Assembly: GCA_963821345.1 (NCBI GenBank)
Contig: CAWGDM010000001.1
Coordinates: 558,001 to 622,000, forward strand
Origin: WHSW01 sp963821345
GTDB lineage: Bacteria; Actinomycetota; Thermoleophilia; Solirubrobacterales; 70-9
Direction of reading: 5' to 3'
Length of the DNA stretch: 64,000 nt
The notes under the pieces are model-generated. The model worked only from the letters and a program-made list of their open reading frames with translations, made no database searches and was not told the origin of the DNA. Below, in pieces: positions 7,834-16,802 of the stretch. The position numbers and the translations under genes were made by a program. Position 1 is the stretch's first letter, and each line of letters starts with the position of its first letter.

Positions 7834-8265
7834 TTACTCCGACAGCCCGGCGGCTTCGAGGGTTGCGGCTCGGTCGCGGTAGAACTGGACCCGGATGATC
7901 CTGCCCTGGCGGATCTCCCACACCGAGCCCGACATGACTTCGACCTCGAAGTCCGTGTCATGGCGGCGGGCACGGTCTCGGATAAGGACGGCGACGCGAT
8001 CACCCGCGTCGATCAGATCGTCGACTCGAGTGTGGTAGCTGGCCCAGGGCTCGAGCCAGTCCAGCCACAGCTTCCTGAACCCCTCGACTCCGTTGTAGGT
8101 TGCGTCTCCCCGAAACGCAGCCACGGATTCGATGTCCGGGTCGATCACCGGTTCGAGCGCGGCACTGGCTTGCTGAAAAAGGATGTCGTCGCGGAACAGC
8201 AAGGCGAGGTCCACATCAGGCGGCGGTATCAACGCTCGGATCAGGTCGACGTTCTCCTGCGACAT
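7834..8265 (-). CDS. SnoaL-like/NTF2-fold protein, copy 1 of a tandem triplet
   Basis: 143 residues from ATG 8265 (MSQENVDLIRALIPPPDVDL). This start is chosen over 8289 because the paralogue also begins MSQENV. Features of the fold include 'LEPVIDPDIESVAAFRGDATY', the helix VEGFRKLWLDWLEPWASYH, and the strand pair EVEVMSGSVWEIRQGRI, ending RAATLEAAGLSE. It is the promoter-proximal gene of the triplet. No partner enzyme such as a polyketide or terpene gene is nearby, so a role in small-molecule turnover or stress is only a guess. Confidence 0.8.
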   Translation of the reverse strand: MSQENVDLIRALIPPPDVDLALLFRDDILFQQASAALEPVIDPDIESVAAFRGDATYNGVEGFRKLWLDWLEPWASYHTRVDDLIDAGDRVAVLIRDRARRHDTDFEVEVMSGSVWEIRQGRIIRVQFYRDRAATLEAAGLSE

Positions 8266-8624
8266 CGCCCACGCAGTATCCCGCGCCACCGGGGGAGGGT
8301 TGCGTTCACCGTTCCCGGCATCTCAAAGATCGCCGGGTAGCTCAGCGGGAGCAACACGGTCGGTCTCGGTTCCCTTCGAGTACCGCTTTGCGTGGAAAGC
8401 GAGCTCGCCCAGCGACGCGGGCGGGGCGGTTTTCCCTCGCTATCCGATGGAAAGTCGCCCCAACCGGCAAGAGCGCTTTGCAGCGATCGTTTCGCTTCTC
8501 GTCGAAGCGGTAGCGGACCGCTCGCTCTGGCTGCTTCACCGGCATCTCGCGCGTCGGGGGCACTCCTTTTCCCCCAATCCACCGATCGCGATGAATTTTC
8601 GCGAGCGGGTGAGTCTCTACCGGC
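8266..8624. other. 360-bp intergenic region with a partial tRNA-like sequence and an inverted repeat
   Basis: No gene is supported here. GCCGGGTAGCTCAGCGGGAG at 8332-8351 looks like the acceptor and D-arm half of a tRNA (TA, GCTC, AGCGG, GAGC), but the D-loop is short and no matching 3' acceptor strand follows within tRNA length, so it is at most a remnant. GGGCGGTTTTCC at 8424-8435 is an imperfect inverted repeat of GGAAAGTCGCCC at 8449-8460 (10 of 12 pair). The region separates the divergent SnoaL triplet and the DHFR-like gene and presumably contains both promoters. Confidence 0.4.
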
Positions 8625-9182
8625 ATGAGCGATAGAAAAGTAGTTCTCAAGATGGTCATGTCTCTCGACGGTTTCGCCACCAGCCCCGACGGGACCCATG
8701 AATGGATGTTCGAGTGGTTCGGCGACGACTCCGGTGAGTGGAACCGCCGCGCGCTCGAGGAGGCCGGCGTCCACGCGATGGGGCGCCGCAGCTACGAGAT
8801 CATGGGGCCGCACTGGGCCGCGTCCGAGGGGCCGATCGCAACCGCGATGAACGAGAAGCCGAAGGCTGTCTTCTCCCAGACCCTGGAGAAGGCCGAATGG
8901 GGACCGGCCGAGATCTTCGGCGGGGACTTGGACGCAGAGATCGCGGAACTGAAGGCTCGGGACGACGACGGGACGGTCCTGGTCCACGGCGGCCCCGACT
9001 TCGCCAAGTCGCTGACCCGCCTGGGCCTCGTCGACGAATACCAGCTGACGACGGTCCCGATTGCGATCGGCGCGGGCCACAGCCCATTCGCCGAGCTGGA
9101 AGAGCACCTGAAGCTGGACGTCGTCGAAGAGGAGCGCTTCCGGAGCGGAGCCCTCGGGCAGATCCTGGTGCCGAAGCAATGA
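8625..9182 (+). CDS. Dihydrofolate reductase family protein (RibD C-terminal domain)
   Basis: 185 residues in the RibD-C/DHFR-like fold. The opening strand and loop are VVLKMVMSLDGFATSPDG, followed by 'AMGRRSYEIMGPHW' and the NADPH-binding segment TVLVHGGPDFAKSLTRLGLVD. Members reduce deaminated riboflavin intermediates or other pyrimidines, but the stand-alone 'YwjB/YyaP-like' proteins have no settled substrate. ATG 8625 follows GGTGAGTCTC without a strong ribosome-binding site. No riboflavin genes are nearby, so a riboflavin role is not supported. Confidence 0.85.
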   Translation: MSDRKVVLKMVMSLDGFATSPDGTHEWMFEWFGDDSGEWNRRALEEAGVHAMGRRSYEIMGPHWAASEGPIATAMNEKPKAVFSQTLEKAEWGPAEIFGGDLDAEIAELKARDDDGTVLVHGGPDFAKSLTRLGLVDEYQLTTVPIAIGAGHSPFAELEEHLKLDVVEEERFRSGALGQILVPKQ

Positions 9183-9261
9183 GCGACCGTTCGGTCCCAG
9201 CGCGACCGAGCAACTCCCGGAAGCTCCGGCGGCAGAACCTCCAGGTGCACCTGCCCATCGG

Positions 9262-11931
9262 TCAGCTGCTCCAGGCGCTCGGCCAAGGGAGCGGCTTGGC
9301 CGCTGTCTCGATTCGTACCCGCGCGTCCACCGCCGTGACGCCGTGCTCGGCGACGATCACCGGGTTCAGGTCCAGTTCCGCGATTTCATGATGGGCCTCA
9401 ACCATCGCGCTGATCCTCAACAACAGCCCTCGCAGGGCCGCCAGGTCGACCTCGGGGGAGCCTCGGTACCCGGTCAGCAGTGGGAAGGTCGCGAGCGAAT
9501 GGAGCATCTCGTCCACATCCAGCGGTGTGAGCGGGCTGAGCCGCACCGCCACGTCGTTCAGCAGCTCGGCCGCGACGCCACCCGCACCGCAGGCCACCAC
9601 CGGTCCGAAGACCGCATCCCCGACCACTCCCACGAGCATCTCGACGCCGCCCTCGACCATCGCCTGGACGATCAGCCGCTCCCGGCTCACACCCGCGCGC
9701 TGCAATCCCTCGTCAATGCCTGCGGCGGCGTCGGCCACCTGCTGTCGCCCGGACAGGCCCAGCCGAACCGCCCCGAGATCGGTCTTGTGAACGATCTCTG
9801 CACCCACCGCCTTTAGCGCCACCGCGCCTCCGATCTCCGCCGCAGCATCGGCCGCGGCCTGGTGGTCGTCAGCGAATCGCCACTCAGGGAGAGAGATCCC
9901 ATAGGCCCCGAGGAGGCGGTCGAGACGTTCGAAGTCGAGCCACTCGGCACCCTCCTCCAGGCCCTCTGCGATCACGGCCGCGGCGATGTCCGGGCGCACG
10001 TCGTCGAAGCCCGGCGGGACCTCGGCAGGGCGTCGCCTCCACTCGGCGTGCCGCACGACTCGCGCCAGCGCCCGGGCGCCGTGCTCCGGGTAGAGATAGG
10101 TCGGCACCCCGCCCTTGCGGATCATCGCGGCGCGGTCCTGGATCGCCATGAAGACCGCCTGCACCGGGACCTCCCTCGGTAGGTCTTCGACCGCTTGCTT
10201 CACCGCCTCCGCCACGTCCTCGGCCTTGATCAGGAGCGGCCGCACGAAGATGACGATCAGCGCGTCGATGCCATCCCAGGATGCGAGCGTCGAGATCGCC
10301 TTCTGGAAATGCTCCGCCGTAGCGGTCGCGATCATGTCGACCGGGTTCCCGAGCGACGCCTCGGGCGGCAGGAACTTGCGCAGACGCTCCTGGACTTGCG
10401 CCGGAGGCGTCGGCAGCTCGAGGCCGGCGTCTTCGCAGGCATCCGCGCACATGATCCCCGGCCCGCCGGCGTTGGTCAGCACGGCCACGCGGCGGCCTTC
10501 GGGCAGCGGCTGGTTGGCGAACATCGAGGCGACGTCGAGCATCTCCGCGAGGCTGTCGGTGCGAATCACCCCAGCCTGGCCGAAGAGGGCGTCCACGGTC
10601 ACATCCGAGGCCGCCAGCATCGCCCCCGTGTGGGAGCTCGTCGCCCGCGCCCCGGCCGCCGAGCGGCCGCTCTTGACGACGACGATCGGCTTCACCCTGC
10701 CTACGCGGGGCGCCACCCGCGAGAAACGCCGCGGATCGCTGAAGGACTCTATGTAGAGCAGCGCCACGTCGGTGCCGGGGTCGGACTCCCAGTACTCGAG
10801 CATGTCATTGGCGGTGATGTCGGCGCGATTCCCCACCGACGCGAACGAGGACAGTCCCAGATTGCGATCCCCGGAGAGCTCGATGAAGGCCAGCCCGAGC
10901 GCCCCGCTCTGCGAGATGAAGCCGACGTTTCCCGGGTCGGGCATGCGGGGGGCGAAGGTCGCGTTCAGTCGCACCCCAGGGGCGGTGTTGGCGACGCCGA
11001 GACAGTTGGGCCCGACCAGTCGCATTCCGCCCCGGCGGCAGGCCTCCAGCAACTCGCGCTGAAGCTCGGCTCCCTCCGCTCCCACCTCGGCGAACCCGGC
11101 CGAGATCACCACCACGGCCGGGACCCCGGCGTCCGCACACTCCCTGGCGACGCCGATCACGGCCGGCGCGGGGACCGCGATCACAGCAAGGTCGATCGGT
11201 GCCGGAACCTCGCTGACGCTGCGGTAGGCCCGCACCGACTGCACCACATCGGCTTCGCGGTTGACCGGATAGGCCGTGCCCTCGAAGCCCGCCTCGAGGA
11301 GGCTGTGGAAGATCTGGCCGCCTACCGTAGCCTTGTCCCGCGATGCGCCGATGACGGCAACGGACCGCGGCGCGATGAAGTGGCCCACCGCCGCGACGGC
11401 GGCGCTTCGATCGCGGTCCTCGAAACGCTTGACCGCCGCTGAGCCAAAGGACGTGGGCAGCTCGACATGGATCGACCCGGGCACCGACCGCACCTCGACC
11501 GGGAATCCGCTCTCCCTGAACACCTCGATCATGCGGTGGTTCTGCGGCATGACCTCAGCCTTGAAGGTCGTGATGCCTTGCTCGTCGGCCATCTCGGCCA
11601 GGTGAGCGAGCAGGATCGTTCCAAGGCCATGGCCCTGCAGCTCGTCCGCGACGGCAAAGGCGACCTCGGCGCCATCCTCCTCCGGGATGCGGAAGTAGGC
11701 GCCGTGGCCCACCGGGCGCCCATCCTCCCCCCGTGTGGCCATCAGGCCGAAGCGGTCGGGGTGGTTCACGTCCACGGCTCGCGCCGCTTCCTCCTCGACG
11801 TTGGCGACCGAAGTGAAGAACCGAGAGCCCCGTGAGTCGGCGGTCAGCCCGCCGAAGAACTCTGACATCGCGGCCAGGTCATCCTCGCGGACGGGGCGCA
11901 CATGCACGCTCGAGCCATCGCGCAGGATCAC
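9262..11931 (-). CDS. GNAT acetyltransferase fused to NDP-forming acyl-CoA synthetase
   Basis: 889 residues with four parts in order. An N-terminal GNAT domain (~1-170) has the acetyl-CoA loop ADELQGHGLGTILL. A CoA-binding Rossmann domain (~180-310) contains VIGASRDKATVGGQI. A succinyl-CoA-ligase-like domain (~320-480) has the phospho-histidine motif SSHTGAML near residue 435. A C-terminal ATP-grasp domain (~660-880) contains AVALKAVGAEIVHKTDLG. The layout matches the Pat-type protein lysine acetyltransferases, in which the synthetase part often only senses; here the histidine is kept, so ADP-forming ligase activity is possible. Start is GTG 11931, with a stop shortly upstream. It is monocistronic. 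Confidence 0.9.
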   Translation of the reverse strand: MILRDGSSVHVRPVREDDLAAMSEFFGGLTADSRGSRFFTSVANVEEEAARAVDVNHPDRFGLMATRGEDGRPVGHGAYFRIPEEDGAEVAFAVADELQGHGLGTILLAHLAEMADEQGITTFKAEVMPQNHRMIEVFRESGFPVEVRSVPGSIHVELPTSFGSAAVKRFEDRDRSAAVAAVGHFIAPRSVAVIGASRDKATVGGQIFHSLLEAGFEGTAYPVNREADVVQSVRAYRSVSEVPAPIDLAVIAVPAPAVIGVARECADAGVPAVVVISAGFAEVGAEGAELQRELLEACRRGGMRLVGPNCLGVANTAPGVRLNATFAPRMPDPGNVGFISQSGALGLAFIELSGDRNLGLSSFASVGNRADITANDMLEYWESDPGTDVALLYIESFSDPRRFSRVAPRVGRVKPIVVVKSGRSAAGARATSSHTGAMLAASDVTVDALFGQAGVIRTDSLAEMLDVASMFANQPLPEGRRVAVLTNAGGPGIMCADACEDAGLELPTPPAQVQERLRKFLPPEASLGNPVDMIATATAEHFQKAISTLASWDGIDALIVIFVRPLLIKAEDVAEAVKQAVEDLPREVPVQAVFMAIQDRAAMIRKGGVPTYLYPEHGARALARVVRHAEWRRRPAEVPPGFDDVRPDIAAAVIAEGLEEGAEWLDFERLDRLLGAYGISLPEWRFADDHQAAADAAAEIGGAVALKAVGAEIVHKTDLGAVRLGLSGRQQVADAAAGIDEGLQRAGVSRERLIVQAMVEGGVEMLVGVVGDAVFGPVVACGAGGVAAELLNDVAVRLSPLTPLDVDEMLHSLATFPLLTGYRGSPEVDLAALRGLLLRISAMVEAHHEIAELDLNPVIVAEHGVTAVDARVRIETAAKPLPWPSAWSS

Positions 11932-12236
11932 GTCAACCTCGCGGCCGCTCGGATCTGTATCGCTGATCCGGAGCCTCTACTTCCTCTGCCGACGCTCAGG
12001 GGCCTCCAGGGGCGATCTCGCGGTTGCGGTCGGATATCGCAGGATGGCTGAGATCCCCTGCCCGGGACGTGGCGAAGTTGACGTCTCATTCCCGGGGTGC
12101 CCGCAGAACCGCGGTCGACGATGACCTCGTCGACACCTCGACGAGGCCCCCAGAGCTTTCATCCGGTTCTCCTGTTCGTGGTCGGTCCCGGGCCGATCCG
12201 TGCGCGATCTGACCGGCCCGGGGATGGCTCTCTGGC
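11932..12236. other. 305-bp intergenic region with two strong hairpins
   Basis: No gene is supported. CCTCGTCGA at 12125-12133 and TCGACGAGG at 12138-12146 form a perfect 9-bp stem with a 4-nt loop. CCCGGGCCGATC at 12187-12198 pairs with GACCGGCCCGGG at 12211-12222 with one mismatch. Neither has a T tract. They lie just past the stop of the minus-strand DoxX gene, so they may end or stabilise that transcript. The right part also serves as leader of the GNAT-synthetase gene. Confidence 0.4.
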
Positions 12237-12845
12237 TCAGGCGAGCCAGCGGAAGCGCTGCACGAGGCTCGTGCTTGCCCACCAGCGGCCGAGACCGAGC
12301 GTGTTCCCGGCACCGACCAGAGCAAGGCCGACCAGGACCAGCGCGTAGATGATGTGGTCGTCCATGAACAGGTTGTTCTCGGGGGGCAGCGACGCGGTCC
12401 ACATCAAGGTGACCATCAGGGCGCCGGCCGCGCAGGCGAGCCGCATGCCGATGCCCAGCAACAGCGCTGCGCCGATTGCGAACAGGCCGGCCATGAACAG
12501 CACGTTCACCCATCCGGCACCGGCGATGTCCGTGTAAATGCCCGAGAACGGGCCGACCGAGCCGCTGAGGAATCCCTCGGTCGGGTTGCCGCCGTTGATC
12601 CAAGACTCCGCCGATGCGGTCTCGTGGCCGAGTCCGAACATCTTGTCCAGAAATGCCCACATGAAGACCCAGCCGAGGCTGAGCCGCGTGATCGCCCAGA
12701 CGTAGCGGGCTGCGGCCTCACGGGTGACCGATCTGGTCGCTGACGCCGACCCCGTCGCCACGGGCGCGATCCGCCCACCCATCACGGCGTCCGGAGTGGT
12801 TGCGGTTATGTTCGTTTGCTTAGTGCCTGAAAGCTTCCCGTCCAT
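12237..12845 (-). CDS. DoxX-family membrane protein
   Basis: 202 residues from ATG 12845, which follows CCAAGGAGCCAGCG (good Shine-Dalgarno); the upstream GTG at 12896 lacks one. After a polar N-terminus of ~50 residues come four membrane helices. The first holds the family-like RLSLGWVFMWAFLDKMFGLG, the last YALVLVGLALVGAGNTLGLG. DoxX proteins are quinone-linked or thiosulfate:quinone-oxidoreductase-related subunits in some archaea and redox-homeostasis membrane proteins in mycobacteria. No partner oxidoreductase is adjacent, so a specific redox role is not shown. Confidence 0.8.
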   Translation of the reverse strand: MDGKLSGTKQTNITATTPDAVMGGRIAPVATGSASATRSVTREAAARYVWAITRLSLGWVFMWAFLDKMFGLGHETASAESWINGGNPTEGFLSGSVGPFSGIYTDIAGAGWVNVLFMAGLFAIGAALLLGIGMRLACAAGALMVTLMWTASLPPENNLFMDDHIIYALVLVGLALVGAGNTLGLGRWWASTSLVQRFRWLA

Positions 12846-13103
12846 CGCTGGCTCCTTGGTTGAGGATTCGAGAATCTGACCGTGGAGCACGCGCAACTAC
12901 ATGGCGAATGGCTCGGTTCCTGTCGCGTGCTTTCGCGCTGACCGTTGCGGTCGATGCCCACACGCCGGCTGGGTGTCGGAGCCGGGAACAAGGTCACTCG
13001 CCGAGGAGTTGAGGCAAGTGAGCTGCAACCAGCATACACCCGCCGCCAACGTCGCATGCAAATCCTCAGTGAACACAGCCCGCTGACCTAGAATCGGACG
13101 CCG

Positions 13104-13706
13104 GTGGATCTCTCGACGCGAGACCAAGAGTTCGGACGCCTGCGCGTTCTGATCGCAAACGAGCGACGAGACCGCCTCGAGCTCGTCGCACCGATCGTGG
13201 TTGCCCTGGGACACGAGGTGGTCGCTCGCGAGATCGACGTCGAGGACGTCGGAGCCCTCACAGCGAGAGAGCGCCCTGACGTCGCGCTCGTCGGCCTCGG
13301 CGAGAGCTCCGACCACGCCCTCGAGCTGATCGACAAGATCGTGCGCGAGGCTGCGTGCCCGGTCATCGTCCTGCTCCATGCGCGCGACCCCGATTTCATC
13401 ATCGAGGCGTCGAAGCGGGGCGTCTTCGCCCACATCAATGACGCCGAGGTCCGCGACTGGCAGAGCTCGATCGACATCGTGCTGAGACGGTTCGCCGAGT
13501 ACCACAACCTCGAGGGTGCGTTCGGCCGCCGCGCGTTGATCGAGCGGGCCAAGGGGATCCTGATGGAGCGCCATGACATCGACGAGGCGAGCGCCTTCGA
13601 GATGCTGCGCGAACATTCCCGGGCCACCAACCGCAAGCTGATCGACGTCGCCGCTGCGGTCGCCGACGGGCATCGCCTCCTCCCAGCAAGAGCATTGAGG
13701 GCCTGA
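13104..13706 (+). CDS. ANTAR-domain response regulator (RNA-binding antiterminator)
   Basis: 200 residues starting GTG 13104. Residues ~14-130 are a receiver-like domain (LRVLIANERRDRLELVAPIV, PDVALVGLGESSD); the usual phospho-aspartate is not obvious. Residues ~140-190 are a typical ANTAR domain: FGRRALIERAKGILMERHDI, then EASAFEMLREHSRATNRKL. ANTAR proteins bind paired RNA hexaloops and prevent transcription termination. A TAGAAT element at 13088-13093 is close enough to the start to be a -10 box. The 258-bp gap from the divergent DoxX gene otherwise shows nothing clear. Targets are not predictable from context. Confidence 0.85.
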   Translation: MDLSTRDQEFGRLRVLIANERRDRLELVAPIVVALGHEVVAREIDVEDVGALTARERPDVALVGLGESSDHALELIDKIVREAACPVIVLLHARDPDFIIEASKRGVFAHINDAEVRDWQSSIDIVLRRFAEYHNLEGAFGRRALIERAKGILMERHDIDEASAFEMLREHSRATNRKLIDVAAAVADGHRLLPARALRA

Positions 13707-13739
13707 AAGGGCGCGACGCTAGTCGCGGATTGTGTGGGA

Positions 13740-13813
<74 letters not shown>

Positions 13814-13847
13814 GAGGCGGCTGATTCTAGGGATAGGGTTCCAAGCC

Positions 13848-14681
13848 GTGCGGGTGGTGACCTATCAGTCGGAGCGCGGACCGCGGGCCGGACTGTTGCG
13901 CGGCGATTCGGTGATCGACGCCTGGGACGCGGTCGGCGGCGGCGGCGCCTCGGTGCGCGGGTTGCTCGCCGCGGGACTGCTCGGCGAGCTCGCCGATGCC
14001 GATGGGCCGGCGACGCCGCTGGGCGAGGTCGAGCTGCTGGCCCCGGTCCCCGACCCGGAGAAGATCATCGGGATCGGCCTCAACTACACCGAGCACGCCG
14101 CCGAGGCGCGCCAGGAGCCGCCGGCCAGCCCGACCTTCTTCGCCAAGTTCGCCAACGCGCTGCGCCCCGACGGCGCCACGGTCGAGCTGCCCGCGGCGAG
14201 CTCGAAGGTCGACTACGAGGCCGAGGTCGCGATCGTGATCGGCACCCGCGCCAAGGACGTCGGCGAGGCCGACGCGATCGGTTACCTCGCCGGCTACACC
14301 CTGCTCAACGACCTCTCGGCGCGCGACCTGCAGTTCGCGACCCCGCAGTGGATGCCCGGCAAGGTCTTCGACGGCGCCGCCCCCTGCGGGCCGGCGATCG
14401 TCACCCCCGACGAGGCCGGGCCCGACGACGCGATCGGGATCGCGCTCGACCTCAACGGCGAGCGGATGCAGGAGGACACCACCGCCGGATTGATCTTCTC
14501 GATCCCGCAGATCGTCGCCCACCTCTCACGGCTGATGACCCTCGAGCCCGGCGACCTGATCGCCACCGGCACTCCCTCGGGGGTCGGCGGCGCCCGCAAC
14601 CCGAGCGTCTGGCTGAAGCCCGGCGACGAGGTCTTGGTCAGCTCGCCGCAGCTGGGGGAGCTGCGGACGACGATCGCGTGA
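13848..14681 (+). CDS. Fumarylacetoacetate hydrolase family protein
   Basis: 277 residues of the FAH/HpcE/YcgM fold. The metal-binding acidic residues sit in KVDYEAEVAIVIG and LLNDLSARDLQ, and the family loop LEPGDLIATGTPSGVG is near the C-terminus. The usual N-terminal 'GIGLNYTEHAAE' entry to the catalytic domain is at residue ~75. Members hydrolyse C-C bonds of acylpyruvates or decarboxylate oxaloacetate, or act in aromatic degradation. No aromatic pathway genes are adjacent, so the acylpyruvate-hydrolase-like reading is generic. Start is GTG 13848. Its 3' end overlaps the convergent membrane protein gene by 44 bp. Confidence 0.9.
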   Translation: MRVVTYQSERGPRAGLLRGDSVIDAWDAVGGGGASVRGLLAAGLLGELADADGPATPLGEVELLAPVPDPEKIIGIGLNYTEHAAEARQEPPASPTFFAKFANALRPDGATVELPAASSKVDYEAEVAIVIGTRAKDVGEADAIGYLAGYTLLNDLSARDLQFATPQWMPGKVFDGAAPCGPAIVTPDEAGPDDAIGIALDLNGERMQEDTTAGLIFSIPQIVAHLSRLMTLEPGDLIATGTPSGVGGARNPSVWLKPGDEVLVSSPQLGELRTTIA

Positions 14682-16311
14682 TCTCGCGCTGCGAAGCGAA
14701 CGCGGCGACCAGCGCGAACGGCAGGAACCAGACGACGTAGAAGTAGAACCAGTGGGTCGCGGTCAGCTGGACCGCGATCGTGACCGCCGCCGCCAGCGCC
14801 GCGACCTGGACCGGCGTCTTGACCCGGGGCACGAAGGCGACCGCGATCGCGAGGCCGGCGGCCAGCACCCGGATCACGGTCTGCAGGCCCTCCAGCGAGG
14901 GCGCCTGGCCCCAGACGCTGAACGGCGAACTGCGGGTCGCCTGGTAGCCGAGGGTGCGGTCGTAGAACTCGCGCAGGCCGCCGTCGGGCAGGAACGGCAG
15001 CGTGACCAGCGCGGCGACGGCGATGAAGGCGACCGAGAACCACAGCGCGCTGCGCCAGCGCCGCTCGCCCTCGGCGGTCGCGAACAGCGGCGCCAGCGCC
15101 GCGGGCCCGAACTTGGCCGCCGCCGCCAGCGCCACCAGGGCGCCACGCGCCGGGGGCGAGCGCAGCGCGATCAGCGCCCCGATCCCGAGCGCTGCGATCA
15201 GGGCGTCGTTGGCGTTCGCGTTCATCGCGTACAGCGTCCATGGGCAGGCGACCCAGGCGAAGGCAAGCGCCCAGCCGAGGGCTCGGCCCTGATCGCCCTC
15301 GCGCAGGCGCCGCCCGAGGACGACCAGGCCGCCAACGCAGGCGAGGTCGAAGCAGATCGCCGCCGCGTGGGCGGCACCGACGCCGGCGTCCCAGACTCCG
15401 TCCCAGGGCCAGATCAGCTCGAACGGCAGGTAGGCGAGGTAGTTGACCGGCCCGTAGACGTCGCCCTTGAGGTCGAGCCCGACCGAGAACCCGCCGTCGT
15501 AGAGGGGCTGGCCGTCGCCGATCCGGTCGGCGCCGATCACGCCGGCGACGCCGATGTCGATCACGTGCGAGTCGACGATGTTGAGCACGATCCGGGCCGC
15601 CGCCAGAGCGACGACCCCGATCGCCAGCCAGCGGATTGGCACCGCCGGCACCAGCGGTCCCTCGCGCTCGCGCGGCCGGAAGCCCGCGACCAGCATGCGG
15701 ACGAGGAAGTAGCCGAGCACCGGGTAGGTGAGCGCGACCGAGGCGGTGATCTCGGCCCGGTTGAAGAAGAACAGCGAGATCCCGAGCCCGAGCAGGACGA
15801 ACAGGTCGAGGTGGACGAGTCGCAGCGGGCGTCGTGGGTCGAAGAACGGGGCAACGAACAGCAGGCAGAGCGGCAGCCAGACCCAGGGCGAGTTGACGTG
15901 CTGGGCGATCGCACCGGAGTAACCGCGGGCCAGCGGCGTGTCGACCTGGAAGTCGCGCCAAGCCTCGTCGACCGAGCCGGTGGTCCCGTCGACGATCACG
16001 ACCGCGACCTCCTCGCCGTCGAGCCGGTACTCGACCTGCCAGCGGTCGCCGCGGATGAGCGCGACCGGCTCGGCCCCAGGACTCTCGGCGAGCTCGTCGG
16101 CGACGGCGTCGGTGCGGGCCGCGATCGCGATCGCGTCGGCCGCCGAGACCTCGAAGCCCGGCGGGGGCGCGTCCTGGGAAGCGGGCTCGACGAGCGGCGG
16201 CACCGGCTGGCCGCCGAACGGCGACTGCTGCGAGGGATCGTCGGCCGCAGCGTGTGCCGAGGTAGCGACCGTCGCGAAGACGACCGCGGTGAGCGCGAGC
16301 AGCCGCTTCAT
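14638..16311 (-). CDS. Multi-pass membrane protein with N-terminal PepSY-like domain (GT87/DUF2029-like)
   Basis: 557 residues from ATG 16311 (MKRLLALTAVVFATVATSAH, a signal peptide). Residues ~55-120 look PepSY-like (DRWQVEYRLDGEEVAVVIVD, then GTTGSVDEAW). The remainder has about ten membrane helices with a 'DVYGPVNYLAYLPFELIWPW' loop and a FYFYVVWFLPFAL segment near the end. This resembles the polytopic mannosyltransferase-like GT87/DUF2029 proteins that use polyprenyl-phosphate sugars outside the membrane. The exact family is uncertain, and a catalytic aspartate near a membrane edge was not pinned down. The 3' end overlaps the convergent FAH gene. Confidence 0.65.
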   Translation of the reverse strand: MKRLLALTAVVFATVATSAHAAADDPSQQSPFGGQPVPPLVEPASQDAPPPGFEVSAADAIAIAARTDAVADELAESPGAEPVALIRGDRWQVEYRLDGEEVAVVIVDGTTGSVDEAWRDFQVDTPLARGYSGAIAQHVNSPWVWLPLCLLFVAPFFDPRRPLRLVHLDLFVLLGLGISLFFFNRAEITASVALTYPVLGYFLVRMLVAGFRPREREGPLVPAVPIRWLAIGVVALAAARIVLNIVDSHVIDIGVAGVIGADRIGDGQPLYDGGFSVGLDLKGDVYGPVNYLAYLPFELIWPWDGVWDAGVGAAHAAAICFDLACVGGLVVLGRRLREGDQGRALGWALAFAWVACPWTLYAMNANANDALIAALGIGALIALRSPPARGALVALAAAAKFGPAALAPLFATAEGERRWRSALWFSVAFIAVAALVTLPFLPDGGLREFYDRTLGYQATRSSPFSVWGQAPSLEGLQTVIRVLAAGLAIAVAFVPRVKTPVQVAALAAAVTIAVQLTATHWFYFYVVWFLPFALVAAFASQREITRSSSAAPPAAAS

Positions 16312-16380
16312 CCGCGGGCCACAGTAGCGATAGCCTGGGCCCCGACCACCGCGAACAGGGTGAGGTTGACGATCGGTTTC

Positions 16381-16755
16381 ATGGACAAGTTCAAGGACGC
16401 CGCGCAGCAGGCCCAGCAGGCGGCGAAGTCGGCGGACGGCTCGGTCGCCAGCATGGGCGGCGTCGGCGGCGCCAAGGACACCGCGGCGAAGGTCAACAAG
16501 ATCGCCCAGCAGGGGGTCAAGCATCCGGCGGTGCTGAAGGGGATGCGCGAGACCGGCAACAAGGACCCGCTCTCTGGCGGGGTCGAGTACGAGCTCGAGG
16601 TCGAGGTGCGGCCGACCGGCGGCGAGCCCTACGCCGCCACCTTCGCCCAGCAGATCCTCGGGGGCCAGGTCGACGACTACAAGCAGAAGATCGGCGGCGA
16701 GATCGTCGTCAACGTCGACCCGGACGACCCGCAGTCGATGCTGCTCTGGGGCTGA
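16381..16755 (+). CDS. Small conserved-looking protein of unknown function
   Basis: 124 residues from ATG 16381. The N-terminus (MDKFKDAAQQAQQAAKSADG) is a glutamine/alanine-rich amphipathic helix, followed by a glycine-rich hinge (MGGVGGAKDTA). The second half is a beta-rich domain (EYELEVEVRPTGGEPYAATF, GGEIVVNVDPDDPQSMLLWG). The 'V-x-P-x-G-x-P-Y-x-A' segment resembles small actinobacterial proteins next to SHOCT or transmembrane modules, but I cannot name a family. It lies 47 bp upstream of the lipid-tailoring operon and may be its first gene. Confidence 0.7.
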   Translation: MDKFKDAAQQAQQAAKSADGSVASMGGVGGAKDTAAKVNKIAQQGVKHPAVLKGMRETGNKDPLSGGVEYELEVEVRPTGGEPYAATFAQQILGGQVDDYKQKIGGEIVVNVDPDDPQSMLLWG

Positions 16756-16802
16756 CGCCCGCCACCTGATCCGATCCCGGCCCCGCCCCCGTAGGAAGGG
16801 GG

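Noticed and set aside
11977..12660. 227-residue minus-strand frame
   Set aside because: Shadow of DoxX in another frame.
14752..16380. Long plus-strand frame leading into the 124-residue protein
   Set aside because: It is antisense to the polytopic membrane protein; only the part from ATG 16381 looks like protein.
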